Positions 7,422-16,853 of a stretch of 64,000 nucleotides of DNA are shown one piece after another (position 1 is the stretch's first letter; every line of letters begins with the position of its first letter). The DNA lies in NCBI RefSeq assembly GCF_026341125.1, contig NZ_JAPEOR010000001.1, positions 2,666,001 to 2,730,000 of the forward strand. Reading direction: 5' to 3'. Position numbers and translations under genes: made by a program. Below the pieces are notes generated by a model, which saw only the letters and a list, made by a program, of their open reading frames with translations, ran no database searches and was not told the origin of the DNA. This DNA comes from Streptomyces sp. NBC_01142. Its GTDB lineage: Bacteria > Actinomycetota > Actinomycetes > Streptomycetales > Streptomycetaceae.

Positions 7422-8624
7422 ATGGCTACTGACATCAAGGACACCGCCCATGCCGTCGAGGCCGCCGCCGTCATGAGGCTGCTTCCGGCCCGGCCGCGGC
7501 TGCTTGCCCTGGGCGAGCCCACCCACGGCGAGGACACTCTGCTCGACGTGCGCAACGAACTCGTCCGGCAGCTCGTCGAGCAGGAGGGCTACCTGACGAT
7601 CGCGATCGAGAGCGACTGCATGATGGGCCTGGTCGTGGACGACTACGTCACCTCGGGCACGGGCACCCTCGACGAGGTCATGGAGCGCGGATTCAGCCAC
7701 GGGTTCGGCGCATCCGTGGCCAACCGCGAACTCGTGCGCTGGATGCGCGTGTACAACGACGGCCGGCCCGCGTCCGAGCGGCTCCGCTTCGCCGGTTTCG
7801 ACGGCCCGCTGGAGATCACCGGCGCCGCGAGCCCCCGGCAGGCCCTCACCGCACTCCACGACTACCTCGCGGTCCGGGTGGACGCGGACCTGCTCCCCTG
7901 CACCGCGGAATCGCTCGACCGCCTGCTCGGCGCCGACGACCGGTGGACCGATCCCGCCGCGATGACGGACCCGGCCCGGTCCGTGGGGCAGTCGGCCGAG
8001 GCCAAGGAACTGCGGCTGCTCGCCGACGATCTGATGGCGCTGCTCGACCAGCAGACGCCACACCTGATCACGGCGTCCTCGCGGGACGACTGGGACCGGG
8101 CGCGCCTGTACGGGCGCACCGCCGCAGGCCTGCTGCGCTACCACTACTGGATGGCCGACACCTCACCGGCCCGCATGACGCGGCTGGTGGGCCTGCGGGA
8201 TGTGATGATGGCCGACAACCTCCTCGCCCTCGCCGAACGGGGCCCGGCACTCATCCATGCCCACAACTCCCATCTCCAGCGGGAGAAGAGCACGATGCAG
8301 ATGTGGGAGGGGCCGGTGGAGTGGTGGAGCGCCGGCGCGATCGTGAGCGCCCAGCTCGGCGAGGGGTACGCCTTCCTGGCCACGGCCCTCGGCACGATCC
8401 GGCACCAGGGCGTGGACACCCCGCCACCGGACACCGTCGAAGGACTCCTGTACGCGCTCCCGGAGGACCGCTGCGTCATCGACGCCCCGCGGCTGGCCAC
8501 CGCCCTCGGCGACACGCGGCCCGCGCGCCGCGTAACCCCCTGGTTCGGCTACGCCCCGCTTGACCCGGCCCACCTGGCGCACAGCGACGGGATCGTGTTC
8601 GTCAAGGACCTCCCGCAGAACTAG
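7422..8624 (+). CDS. erythromycin esterase family protein
   Basis: The protein has 400 residues from ATG 7422, where conserved sequence (MATDIKDTAHAVEAAAVM) begins; an in-frame ATG at 7362 would overlap the divergent MerR start. Family landmarks include LLALGEPTHGEDTLLDVRN, IAIESDCMMG, the paired His of ALIHAHNSHLQREKSTM and DGIVFVKD near the end. Known Ere enzymes open macrolide lactones, but many actinomycete homologues are of unknown function and this one need not act on macrolides. The MerR gene next door suggests induction by a small molecule. Confidence 0.85.
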   Translation: MATDIKDTAHAVEAAAVMRLLPARPRLLALGEPTHGEDTLLDVRNELVRQLVEQEGYLTIAIESDCMMGLVVDDYVTSGTGTLDEVMERGFSHGFGASVANRELVRWMRVYNDGRPASERLRFAGFDGPLEITGAASPRQALTALHDYLAVRVDADLLPCTAESLDRLLGADDRWTDPAAMTDPARSVGQSAEAKELRLLADDLMALLDQQTPHLITASSRDDWDRARLYGRTAAGLLRYHYWMADTSPARMTRLVGLRDVMMADNLLALAERGPALIHAHNSHLQREKSTMQMWEGPVEWWSAGAIVSAQLGEGYAFLATALGTIRHQGVDTPPPDTVEGLLYALPEDRCVIDAPRLATALGDTRPARRVTPWFGYAPLDPAHLAHSDGIVFVKDLPQN

Positions 8625-8744
8625 GCTCCCCAGCCCTCGCGTGCCGTCTCCCTCGTCTTCCGCAAGGAAGCGCCGGTGGCCGGGAGTCATCCAGCAGCGG
8701 TATCGCGAGGACCGACTGTCAGTGGTGCCCCGTACGGTAGTTCT

Positions 8745-9224
8745 ATGTCCGGGATCGAGTATGTACGGGGGGACGCCACGGCGCCGCAGGGCAAGGGCGT
8801 CAAGCTGATCGCGCATGTCTGCAACGACCTGGGCGGCTGGGGGAAGGGCTTCGTGCTGGCGATATCCCGTCGCTGGCCGGAGCCCGAGGCGGCCTATCGG
8901 CGGTGGCACCGGGAGCGGGCGCGCAATGACTTCGGCCTCGGAGCCGCGCAGTTCGTCCGGGCCGGCCGATATGTCTGGGTGGCGAACATGGTCGGGCAGC
9001 GCGGGATGCGGACCGGCAGCAAGGGGGTTCCTGTGCGGTACGAGGCGATCGACGCCGCGCTCGCTTCGGTGGGCGACAAGGCTGTGGAGTTGGGGGCGTC
9101 CGTTCATATGCCGCGCATCGGCTGCGGGCTGGCGGGCGGACAGTGGTCACGGATCGAGCCGCTGATATCCGAGCGGCTGACGGCGCGTGGGATATCCGTG
9201 ACGGTGTACGACTACGCGGACTGA
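8745..9224 (+). CDS. macrodomain (ADP-ribose-binding) protein, TARG1/OARD1-like
   Basis: The protein has 159 residues, a single macrodomain. ATG 8745 is chosen because the fold begins there (GIEYVRGDATAP). The ligand-binding loops are visible as LIAHVCNDLGGWGKGFVLAIS and HMPRIGCGLAGGQW. Members bind ADP-ribose and may remove it from proteins or hydrolyse O-acetyl-ADP-ribose. No toxin or ADP-ribosyltransferase partner is adjacent, so a general ADP-ribose metabolism role is more likely than a toxin-antitoxin pair. Confidence 0.88.
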   Translation: MSGIEYVRGDATAPQGKGVKLIAHVCNDLGGWGKGFVLAISRRWPEPEAAYRRWHRERARNDFGLGAAQFVRAGRYVWVANMVGQRGMRTGSKGVPVRYEAIDAALASVGDKAVELGASVHMPRIGCGLAGGQWSRIEPLISERLTARGISVTVYDYAD

Positions 9225-9386
9225 CGGGACCGGCCGGACGACCCTGGTGTATCGAGGCAGGGCAACTACCGGGCGGTGGAGCGTGGTGGGCCCCGTCCGG
9301 TGGCGGCGCCGGTGGGCAGTCGCCGGACGTACACCTCCAACGCGGTCGGGGCGGTAGCGACTCGGCCGTTCGCTCCGGTCGGGGGA

Positions 9387-9419
9387 CGAGGGCGCGCCCG
9401 CCCTGGGGGCACGCCCTCG
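9387..9419. terminator. hairpin between convergent macrodomain and protease genes
   Basis: CGAGGGCG (9387-9394) pairs with CGCCCTCG (9412-9419) across a 17-nt GC-rich loop, in the gap between two convergent stop codons. Probably a bidirectional terminator. Confidence 0.45.
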
Positions 9420-9442
9420 CAGTGCGCTGCCCGCGTGGGGGG

Positions 9443-10528
9443 TCAGTACACGTTCACGCCGTACGCGCTCAGTGCTTCCCGCACCGGCTGGTGGATGGCC
9501 GAGCCGTTGGTGCCCGAGCAGCCGGAGCTGCCCGAGTGGATGCCGAGCGCCGTGGAACCGGCGAAGTGCGCGCCGCCGCTGTCGCCGCCGGCCGAGCAGG
9601 CGGTGGTGCGGACCATGTTGTAGACCGGCCCGTCGCCGTAGTTGACGGTGACGTTCACGGCGGTGACGGTGCCGTGGGTCACCTTCGTCGTGGAGCCGCT
9701 CTTCCTGATGGCCTGGCCGACGATGGCGTCCGCCGCGGACGTGATGTCCTGGTAGTTGCCGTTGTACAGGTTGACGTTCCCGGCGGGCGCCGTGGTGCCC
9801 GTGTAGCGGACGATGCCGTAGTCGTTGGTCGGGAAGCTGGTGCCCTCACGGGTCCCGATGGACGGTCCGCCGGAGACCGCCGACCAACTGGAGGACAAGG
9901 TGGTGCAGTGGCCCGCCGTCACGAAGTAACGCACCGTGCCCTTGGAGACGTTGAACGCCGTCGAGCAGCGGGAGCCCCCGCCGTATATGGCGTCGCCGCC
10001 GGCCACTTCCTTGGTGAAGACACCGGGCACGCGCTGGATCCGTACGGCCTCGCCGAGTCTCGCGGCCACCTTCTCGAGCCGCGCCATGGAGCGCGCGGAG
10101 ACGGACTGGTCGGCCTCGACCGAGACCTGGTTGGCCGCGGGGTCGATGCCCCACGAGGTGCCGGCGATCTTCGCCTGGGTATCGAGGGTGGCTATGGCGG
10201 ACTCGAGCTGAGCCGTGCTGCGCCCGACGATCTCCGCCCGGGCGCCGGCAGCCCGCACGTCGTCGGCGGCAGCCTCGTCCGTGACGGTGACGACCAGGGC
10301 GCCGCTCTCGGCGTCGAGATACGAACCCGCGGTCCGGTCGCCGAGTGCGCGGCCGAGGGCGGAGTGGAGCGAGTACTGCTGTGCGGTGGCCGAGACTCCC
10401 GGGTCGGGGTCCGGGGTGGCCGAGGCGTCGGGGTCGGCGGCGGCGCCGGCCGTGCCGGAGCCGAGAGCGGCGGCGGGGAGGGTGAAAAGGACACAAAGGC
10501 AGATGCGCGCGCGGAGCGTGCGTCTCAT
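9443..10528 (-). CDS. secreted streptogrisin-type serine protease (S1 family)
   Basis: The preproenzyme has 361 residues from ATG 10528 with AAGGAG upstream. A signal peptide (residues 1-31) is followed by an alpha-lytic-type pro-region (about 45-175) that should guide folding and inhibit the enzyme. The mature domain likely starts near GGDAIYGG (about 178). The catalytic triad is visible: H207 in FVTAGHC, D236 in TNDYGIVRY and S317 in GGDSGG, with cysteine pairs expected for streptogrisins. It is secreted and probably degrades extracellular protein. The stop converges on the macrodomain gene. Confidence 0.93.
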   Translation of the reverse strand: MRRTLRARICLCVLFTLPAAALGSGTAGAAADPDASATPDPDPGVSATAQQYSLHSALGRALGDRTAGSYLDAESGALVVTVTDEAAADDVRAAGARAEIVGRSTAQLESAIATLDTQAKIAGTSWGIDPAANQVSVEADQSVSARSMARLEKVAARLGEAVRIQRVPGVFTKEVAGGDAIYGGGSRCSTAFNVSKGTVRYFVTAGHCTTLSSSWSAVSGGPSIGTREGTSFPTNDYGIVRYTGTTAPAGNVNLYNGNYQDITSAADAIVGQAIRKSGSTTKVTHGTVTAVNVTVNYGDGPVYNMVRTTACSAGGDSGGAHFAGSTALGIHSGSSGCSGTNGSAIHQPVREALSAYGVNVY

Positions 10529-10669
10529 GGGGGGCTTCTCCTTCGTACGAGTCCGCGGTGGGGGGAGTGCCGAGGAGCTGTATGGACTGGACCAATCCGT
10601 ACTGCGCTCCAATGTGGCATGCCCCCGTCAAGCGGGCAAGCGTGCTGCACCCCGCCGTACACGAGGAAA

Positions 10670-10703
10670 GGTCCCCGCCGGGCAGTGCCCGTGTGCGGGG
10701 ACC
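10670..10703 (-). terminator. terminator of the CDF gene
   Basis: GGTCCCCGC (10670-10678) pairs with GCGGGGACC (10695-10703), with a nested GGGC-AGT-GCCC stem. It lies 18 bp past the CDF stop, and a TTTCC stretch follows on the minus strand. Confidence 0.7.
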
Positions 10704-10721
10704 CGAATGGCGGTCGGTCCG

Positions 10722-11651
10722 TCAGGGGCGGATCTGGACGGTGGCAACCGTCAGCCGCCGCACCCTGTGCAGCAGCGCGTGCTCGGCTGCGACCGCCACC
10801 GCATGCGCCTGGACCACCGTCAGCGCAGGGTCGACCGCGATCGAGGTCTCCATGCGCAGATCGTGCCCGAGCCACCGCATGCGTACGTCCCCCACGGACC
10901 GTACCCCCTCGACATGCGAGAGCGCGTGCTCGGCCTCGTCGACCAGCGCCGGGTCGACCGCGTCCATCAGCCGGTGCCAGATCTGGCGTGCCGCACCGCG
11001 CAGCACCAGCACGATCGCGCCGGTGATGGCGAGCCCGATCAGCGGATCGGCCCACCGCCATCCGAGTGAAGCCCCGCCCGCGCCCAGCAGTACGGCCAGC
11101 GAGGTGAATCCGTCGGTCCTGGCATGCAGCCCGTCGGCGACCAGCGCGGCCGACCCGATCCTCCTGCCCGTACGGATCCGGGCCCTGGCCACCCACTCAT
11201 TGCCGGCGAAGCCCACCAGACCGGCCGCCGCGACCGCCGGCAGATGGGTGACCTCCTGCGGCTCCAGCAGCCGTCGCACCGCTTCGTACCCGGCGAAGGC
11301 CGCGGAGGCGGCGATCACCAGCACCACGAAGACGCCCGCCAGATCCTCCGCCCGCCCGAACCCGTAGGTGTAGCGGCGGGTGGCCGTCCGCCTGCCGAGG
11401 ACGAAGGCGAGAGCGAGCGGCAGCGCGGTCAGTGCGTCGGTGACGTTGTGCACGGTGTCGCCGAGCAGTGCCACGGAGCCCGACGCGGCCGCGATCACCG
11501 CCTGGACGGCGCTGGTGACAGCGAGCACACCGAAGGAGAACCACAGCGTCCGGAGCCCCGCCGCCGACCCTTCGAGCGCGGCGTCGATCTTGTCGTGGCT
11601 GTGGTGATGGTGGTGACCATGGACGTGCCCCAGACCCGTCATGGTCACCAC
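10722..11651 (-). CDS. cation diffusion facilitator (Zn/Co-type exporter)
   Basis: The protein is up to 309 residues from GTG 11651; ATG 11642 is an equally plausible start. The N-terminus is His-rich (HVHGHHHHHSHD), a metal-binding feature. Six membrane segments follow with CDF metal-site signatures GDTVHNVTDAL and LVADGLHARTDGFTS, then a short cytosolic C-terminal domain (about 230-309) with VEGVRSVGDVRMRWLG. It should export divalent metal in exchange for protons. It is separate in sequence from the second CDF gene near 45.3 kb. Confidence 0.9.
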   Translation of the reverse strand: MVTMTGLGHVHGHHHHHSHDKIDAALEGSAAGLRTLWFSFGVLAVTSAVQAVIAAASGSVALLGDTVHNVTDALTALPLALAFVLGRRTATRRYTYGFGRAEDLAGVFVVLVIAASAAFAGYEAVRRLLEPQEVTHLPAVAAAGLVGFAGNEWVARARIRTGRRIGSAALVADGLHARTDGFTSLAVLLGAGGASLGWRWADPLIGLAITGAIVLVLRGAARQIWHRLMDAVDPALVDEAEHALSHVEGVRSVGDVRMRWLGHDLRMETSIAVDPALTVVQAHAVAVAAEHALLHRVRRLTVATVQIRP

Positions 11652-11720
11652 CGTGACACACCAACTCCCTTGCAGCCACTGCCGAAAAGCGGCCTCTGAC
11701 CAGCTGCGAAGGGCTTGCGA

Positions 11721-12737
11721 CTACTGTCCGGACGCGATGACGGGGTAGTGGTCGGAGAGATTGGTGTACGTGTACTTAGTGCCCCAGCTGGAGACCGTCC
11801 AGGGCGCGCTCTGTTCCTTGATCACCTCATTGGTCCAGCCGGCCGGCCTGGCGTGCCCGGCGCGGTGCAGGACGTAGTCGAGGTCCTCGCGCGCGTCGTC
11901 CGGGTAGCGCTCCGCGGCGATCGAATTCTGTTCCGTGTCGAAGGAGTACGGGTGCCCGGTGCGCGCGTCGGCGCCCGCGAGACCCGCGTCGGTGAGCATC
12001 GTGGCGTACTCCGGCGTCCGCGAGTCCACATTGAAGTCGCCCGCGACGACGACCTGCTCGGAGGCCGGGATGTTCTTCCCGTCGAGGAAGGCGTCCATCG
12101 CCTTGAACTGGCGGCTGCGCATCTGGGCCGCCTCGCCCGCGCCGCAGCCGGGGTCGGTCGACTGGGCATGCGTGCCGACCACGTGGACCCTCGCGCCGTT
12201 CACATTCAGCACGGCATAGACGAAGCCCTTGTTGGACCACCAGTCGGCCCCGCAGGCGTCCTTGTAGACGTACTGCTCCTTGCGGACGATCGGCCACTTG
12301 CTCAGCACCGTGACGCCGCCGTCCTCCGGCGTGGTGGCCGAGTAGGAACCTCCGGTCGCGTCCCAGCCGTCCTTGCTCCGCCCCATCACCGGGGTCTGGT
12401 ACGGGTACTGGGCGGCGGCGTTCCCCTTGAGCGCGTCCGACGAGGAGTTGTCGAAGGCCTCCTGCACCACGACGACGTCATTGCCCTTGAAGAAGGAGGT
12501 CGCGGGGATCGCCGCGGCCCGGTGGTCCTGGCCCCAGTTGGGGTACAGCGACTTGCTGAAAAGGAAGGCGTTGTACGTCAGCACCTTCAGGCTCGGCGTG
12601 GCCTGCGCCTGCGCCGGAGCAGCGGAAGCGGCAGCGGGGATGGCGGTGGCGGAGGGGGCGGCCGCGGCGAGAAGCGCGGCGGCGAGCGCGGTGGACAGGG
12701 CTGCGCCGGGTATACGGCGGAGCGCGGAGTGGGGCAC
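11721..12737 (-). CDS. secreted sphingomyelinase-like phosphodiesterase
   Basis: The protein has 338 residues from GTG 12737 with GGGAG upstream. A signal peptide covers about residues 1-40. The endonuclease/exonuclease/phosphatase fold shows LTYNAF, the metal-binding Glu in VVVQEAF, VVGTHAQS, VVVAGDFNVDS and the catalytic His in NLSDHYPVIA. The order and the SKSLYPNWGQ segment fit bacterial neutral sphingomyelinase (type C). It would release phosphocholine from sphingomyelin or similar lipids outside the cell; related DNase-like activities cannot be excluded. Confidence 0.82.
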   Translation of the reverse strand: MPHSALRRIPGAALSTALAAALLAAAAPSATAIPAAASAAPAQAQATPSLKVLTYNAFLFSKSLYPNWGQDHRAAAIPATSFFKGNDVVVVQEAFDNSSSDALKGNAAAQYPYQTPVMGRSKDGWDATGGSYSATTPEDGGVTVLSKWPIVRKEQYVYKDACGADWWSNKGFVYAVLNVNGARVHVVGTHAQSTDPGCGAGEAAQMRSRQFKAMDAFLDGKNIPASEQVVVAGDFNVDSRTPEYATMLTDAGLAGADARTGHPYSFDTEQNSIAAERYPDDAREDLDYVLHRAGHARPAGWTNEVIKEQSAPWTVSSWGTKYTYTNLSDHYPVIASGQ

Positions 12738-12908
12738 GGGATCTCCCGGATATGGGTGGGGGGTTGGACCGGCGCCGCACATCAAATCAGCCGGAGTTAC
12801 CTCCTGGTAATGGCCAGGTGCCGACTTTCTGTACGCAGCCGCACGATCACACCAACTCCCGGGCGCGCGTGCGCCACTACGTACCCGCGGACAGCTACTT
12901 TGTCCACT

Positions 12909-13403
12909 ATGGACGACTATCTCCTTCCTCTGGACCTGGGGCCGCTCAACCCGAGCAGATACGGACTCATCGTTGCGCTGGTGTCGTTCGGCATCACCTA
13001 CGCCGTACTCTCCAAGCGGCTGCTGCCCCGTGGCGCCCGCACTCTGGAGGAGCGCGACGCGAGGATCCACGGGGTGTCCCTGCAGGCCGAGTCGCTGCGC
13101 GAAGAGGCCGCGGCGGTACGGGCGGAATACGAAGCCGAGCTCGCCGCGGCCCGGCACGAGGCCGCCCGCACCCGTCAGCACGCGCACGAACAAGGCGTAG
13201 GGCTGATCATGGAGGCGCGCGCCGAGGGGCTGCGCGAGCGCGAGCGGATCCTCGCCGCGGGGGCGGTGCAGATCGAGGCCGAACGGATCGCGGCGGAGGC
13301 GGAGTTGCGCTCCGATGTGGACACCTGGGCCCGTGAACTGGCCGAACGGATTCTCGGCGAGCCGATCGGCGTGTCCGCGGACCGGTCCCGTACCACCGAC
13401 TGA
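12909..13403 (+). CDS. orphan F0 ATP-synthase subunit-b-like membrane protein
   Basis: The protein has 164 residues from ATG 12909. One membrane helix (about residues 18-42, YGLIVALVSFGITYAVLSKR) is followed by a long charged helix, predicted coiled coil (about 45-145), with patterns matching subunit b such as LEERDARI, AEYEAELAAARHEAARTR and ERERILAAGAVQIEAER, ending in LAERILGEPIG. It lies alone among unrelated genes; no other ATP synthase subunit is near. It may be a paralogue acting as membrane-anchored coiled coil rather than as stator. Confidence 0.75.
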   Translation: MDDYLLPLDLGPLNPSRYGLIVALVSFGITYAVLSKRLLPRGARTLEERDARIHGVSLQAESLREEAAAVRAEYEAELAAARHEAARTRQHAHEQGVGLIMEARAEGLRERERILAAGAVQIEAERIAAEAELRSDVDTWARELAERILGEPIGVSADRSRTTD

Positions 13404-13432
13404 AACCGGCATCGCCCCGCAGCAGCGCGAGT

Positions 13433-13461
13433 GCGCGGTATTCCTTTCGGGAATGCCGCGC
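13433..13461 (+). terminator. terminator after the subunit-b-like gene
   Basis: GCGCGGTATTCC (13433-13444) pairs with GGAATGCCGCGC (13450-13461) across TTTCG, with one G-U pair, 30 bp past the stop. Confidence 0.6.
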
Positions 13462-13653
13462 ATCTATGTGCGCCCCGTCCGCCGGGGAGGCCCGCGCGAG
13501 CGCTGATGCGGATTCAGCGACGAAAAGCGTGGGCCGCCGCAGCCCCGCCACCCCTCCTGACCGGCCGGAACCTCCGCGACGCATACTGGAACATGCCTGT
13601 ACGGGCACCGGGCGCACGGGGTCGTACGCCCGCCGAGAGCCAGGAGCGCGCGC

Positions 13654-14529
13654 ATGAGCAGGGCAGCAGCTGATCCCGTACCGCCCCCGCCCGGCGGAGT
13701 GCTGTGGTCCCTCGCCGGCGACATCCGCGCGCTGCTGATGCTGCCCGCCGCCCTCACCCTTCAGGTCGCTCATCCCGCAGTCGGCGCGGGCGTCGACGAG
13801 CACTCGATCTTCCGCACCGACCCCTGGGGACGCGGAGAGCGCTCTCTGCGATCGCTCCAGCTCTGGGTGTACGGCGGCGAGGCCGCGGCCGAGGAGGGCC
13901 GCAGGCTCCGGGAGCTGCACAAGACCATCCAGGGCACCGACGCCCGCGGCCGCCGCTACCACGCGCTCAGCCCGGCCAACTACGCCTGGGTCCACGCCAC
14001 CGGCTTCCCCGTCTACCAGCACGCGACGCGCTATCTGGTGCGCCCGCTCACCGGGGCGCAGGAGCGGCAGCTGTACGCCGAGTGGCTCCAGGTCGGCCGT
14101 ATCCTCGGTCTCCACGACCGGGACATGCCCCAGACCATCGAGGAGTTCTGGCCGTACTACCGCAAGATGCTCGCCGACGAGATCGAGGCGACCGTGGTCG
14201 TACGCGAACTGGTTGCCACCGATCAGCCGGTCCCGCCGCCCGACCGCGGGCCGCTGGCGGTCAGACTGCTGCTCAGAGCGCTGTGGCCGGTTCTGCTGCC
14301 CCCGCTCGCCCGCTTCCGCCGCTTCATGACCATCGGACTCATGCCGCCCGACGCCCGCGAGGCGATAGGCCTGGAGTGGAGCGACGAGCAGGAGCGGGCG
14401 CTGCGCAGATTCGCCCGGGTCGTACGGGTCGTGGTTCCCCTGCTCCCCGAGCGGATCCGCTATCTCCCGCTCGCGCGCGAGGCGCGGCGGGCCGCCGGGC
14501 TCAGCGGGTCAGACCGCCTCGCGCGATGA
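13654..14529 (+). CDS. oxygenase MpaB family protein (DUF2236)
   Basis: The protein has 291 residues from ATG 13654 with CAGGAG upstream. It has the DUF2236/MpaB layout: an early [20 protein letters not shown] segment with a conserved His, [12 protein letters not shown], and [14 protein letters not shown]. MpaB-type enzymes cleave polyketide-like chains, and latex-clearing oxygenases use the same fold with haem; the role of this member is unknown. Its 3' end overlaps the convergent beta-glucosidase gene by 29 bp. Confidence 0.8.
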   Translation: MSRAAADPVPPPPGGVLWSLAGDIRALLMLPAALTLQVAHPAVGAGVDEHSIFRTDPWGRGERSLRSLQLWVYGGEAAAEEGRRLRELHKTIQGTDARGRRYHALSPANYAWVHATGFPVYQHATRYLVRPLTGAQERQLYAEWLQVGRILGLHDRDMPQTIEEFWPYYRKMLADEIEATVVVRELVATDQPVPPPDRGPLAVRLLLRALWPVLLPPLARFRRFMTIGLMPPDAREAIGLEWSDEQERALRRFARVVRVVVPLLPERIRYLPLAREARRAAGLSGSDRLAR

Positions 14530-15901
14530 CCCCCGCGTACCAGCGGGCACTGTCCTTGAACGTCCGGCGCTGGGTCGCGAAGTCGACATGGACGATGCCG
14601 AACCGCTTGCTGTAGCCGTACGCCCACTCGAAGTTGTCGAGCAGCGACCACAGGAAGTAGCCGCGCACATCCGCGCCGTCCTCGATCGCCCGGTGCACCG
14701 CCGTCAGATGAGAGCGCAGATACGCCACCCGCTCCGGGTCGTGGACCTCGCCGGACGGGTCGGCGTAGTCGTCGTACGCGGCCCCGTTCTCGGTGATCAC
14801 GAGCGGTACGCCCGGCAGCTCGTCGCGCAGCCGGGTCAGCAGCTCGTACAGCCCGTCGGCGTCGACCGGCCAGTCCATCGCGGTGCGCATGCCCGGCGCC
14901 GGCAGGAACCGTACGTGCTCCTCCGCCCCGGCCCACGGCGACGGCGTGTCCGAGGACCCCGCCCCGACGACCGTGGGGGAGTAGTAGTTGATTCCCAGCG
15001 AGTCGATCGGCGCCGATACGGCGTTCAGATCGCCCTCCCGGACGAACGACCAGTCGGTGACCGGGGCCGTGTCACGGACCAGATCCTCCGGCAGCCGGCC
15101 GTGGAAGACCGGATCGAGGAAGATCCGGTTCCCGACGGCATCGATCCGGCGGGCCGCATCGAGGTCGGCGTCGGAGTCCGTGAGCGCGCGTACGGCATGG
15201 AGGTTGAGCGTCAGCGAGATCTCGGACGACTCGGGCAGGGCGGCGCGCAGTACCTGAGTGGCCCACCCGTGCGCCAGGTTGAAGTGGTGCGCGGCGCGCA
15301 GTGAGGCGGCCGCGCCGGTGCGCCCCGGCGCGTGGACGCCGGAGCCGTAGCCGAGAAAGGCCGCGCACCACGGCTCGTTGAGCGTGGTCCACGTCGCCAC
15401 CCGGTCGCCGAGGGCGTCCGCCATGATCCCGGCGTACTGGCCGAAACGCCGGGCGGTCTCGCGCTGTGGCCAGCCTCCGGCGTCCTCCAGCTCCTGCGGT
15501 AGATCCCAGTGGTAGAGCGTGGCGACCGGCCGGATGCCCGCCCCGAGAAGCTCGTCGACCAGACGGCGGTAGAAGTCCAGGCCCTTCTGCACGGCGGGTC
15601 CGCGCCCGGTCGGCTGCACCCGGGGCCAGGAGACGGAGAACCGGTAGTCGGTGACGCCGAGTTGCTTCATCAGTCCGACGTCCGCGCGCATCCGGTGGTA
15701 GTGATCGGCGGCGATGTCGCCGGTGTCACCGTTGCGGACGTTGCCGGGAGTGCGGCTGAAGGTGTCCCAGATGGACGGCGTACGGCCGTCCTCGGCAGCC
15801 GCGCCCTCGATCTGGTACGCGGCGGTGGCGGTGCCCCAGCGGAAGCCGGCCGGGAACCGCAGCTCCGTCGTCGTCTCGGGGCGTGCGTCGACAGCGGTCA
15901 T
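14501..15901 (-). CDS. GH1 family beta-glucosidase
   Basis: The protein has 466 residues, full length for GH1, without a signal peptide, so it is cytosolic. The start segment [19 protein letters not shown] is the family N-terminal signature. The acid/base is E176 in TLNEPW and the nucleophile E371 in VITENGAA. It lies last in a run of binding protein, two permeases and hydrolase genes on the same strand. It should split imported disaccharides (laminaribiose or cellobiose) to glucose. The layout equals cebEFG-bglC, but the nearby GH81 glucanase and altered operator point to beta-1,3-glucan. Confidence 0.92.
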   Translation of the reverse strand: MTAVDARPETTTELRFPAGFRWGTATAAYQIEGAAAEDGRTPSIWDTFSRTPGNVRNGDTGDIAADHYHRMRADVGLMKQLGVTDYRFSVSWPRVQPTGRGPAVQKGLDFYRRLVDELLGAGIRPVATLYHWDLPQELEDAGGWPQRETARRFGQYAGIMADALGDRVATWTTLNEPWCAAFLGYGSGVHAPGRTGAAASLRAAHHFNLAHGWATQVLRAALPESSEISLTLNLHAVRALTDSDADLDAARRIDAVGNRIFLDPVFHGRLPEDLVRDTAPVTDWSFVREGDLNAVSAPIDSLGINYYSPTVVGAGSSDTPSPWAGAEEHVRFLPAPGMRTAMDWPVDADGLYELLTRLRDELPGVPLVITENGAAYDDYADPSGEVHDPERVAYLRSHLTAVHRAIEDGADVRGYFLWSLLDNFEWAYGYSKRFGIVHVDFATQRRTFKDSARWYAGVIARGGLTR

Positions 15902-15947
15902 GAGGAAGGAACTCCCAGGAAGTGAGATGGGGCGGTGGGGGAGGTGG

Positions 15948-16853
15948 TCAGCCCTTGACGGCGCCCTGCATGATGCCGCCGACGATCTGCCGGCCGAGCA
16001 GACCGAAGACGAGCAGCACCGGGAGGGTGCCGAGCAGCGTGCCCGCCATGATCACGGACTGGTCGTGGACATAGCCGCCACCGAGCTGGCGCAGGGCCAC
16101 CTGCACGGTCGGCTCCTGCGAGGAGAGCGCGACGATCGGCCAGAAGAAGTCGTTCCAGGCAGCCATGAAGGTCAGCATGCCGAGCACGGCCATCCCGGGC
16201 CGGGCGACGGGCACCACGATCGACCAGAAGATCCGGGCGGTGGAGGCGCCGTCGACCCGGGCCGCCTCGATCAGCTCGTCGGGCAGCGACTGCACCAGGT
16301 ACTGGCGCATGAAGAAGACACCGAACGCCGAGACCAGACCGGGCAGGATCACCGCCTGCAGCTGGTTCACCCACTGCAACTCCGCGATCAGCATGAACAG
16401 CGGGATCACTCCGAGCTGCGGCGGAATCATCATCGTGCCGACCGTGACCGCCAGCAGCGCGCCCCGGCCGCGGAAGCGCAGCTTGGCGAAGGCGAAGCCG
16501 GCGAGAGTGCAGCACAGCACCGTGCCGACGGTGATCGAGCCCGAGACGATGAAGGAGTTGAGCAGGGCCTTGCCGATATCCGCCTCTTCCATCACCGCCC
16601 CGAAGTTGTGGAAGAGGTTCGAGCCGGGCAGCAGGGTCGGCGGCACCTTCGCCAGATCGGCATTGGAGCGGCTGGCGGCGACGATCGTCCAGTAGAACGG
16701 GAACGCCGAGATCAGGACGGCGACGATCAGGATCGCGTACGCGAGCCTGCCGCCCTGCATGGTGCGGCCCGCCCGGCTCCTCCTGCGGCGTACGGCCCCC
16801 GGTCGTGGGCTCGCGGCGGGCGGCTTGGCCGGCGGGGCGGCGAGCGCGGTCAT
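15948..16853 (-). CDS. ABC sugar transporter permease (MalG/CebG-like)
   Basis: The protein has 301 residues with six membrane segments and the ATPase-contacting EAA motif [23 protein letters not shown]. The cytosolic N-terminus is Pro/Arg-rich. Its ATG overlaps the stop of the partner permease gene by 4 bp. As in other Streptomyces sugar importers, no ATPase gene is present; a shared MsiK-type ATPase elsewhere probably powers it (family knowledge, not visible here). Confidence 0.9.
   Translation of the reverse strand: MTALAAPPAKPPAASPRPGAVRRRRSRAGRTMQGGRLAYAILIVAVLISAFPFYWTIVAASRSNADLAKVPPTLLPGSNLFHNFGAVMEEADIGKALLNSFIVSGSITVGTVLCCTLAGFAFAKLRFRGRGALLAVTVGTMMIPPQLGVIPLFMLIAELQWVNQLQAVILPGLVSAFGVFFMRQYLVQSLPDELIEAARVDGASTARIFWSIVVPVARPGMAVLGMLTFMAAWNDFFWPIVALSSQEPTVQVALRQLGGGYVHDQSVIMAGTLLGTLPVLLVFGLLGRQIVGGIMQGAVKG

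Noticed and set aside
7422..9224. Toxin-antitoxin pair formed by esterase and macrodomain genes
   Set aside because: The genes are separated by 120 bp, neither resembles a DarT/DarG or similar toxin, and the esterase pairs with the MerR regulator instead.
10525..11196. 223-residue minus frame upstream of the protease
   Set aside because: It overlaps the CDF gene in the wrong frame and is Arg/Gly-rich without motifs.
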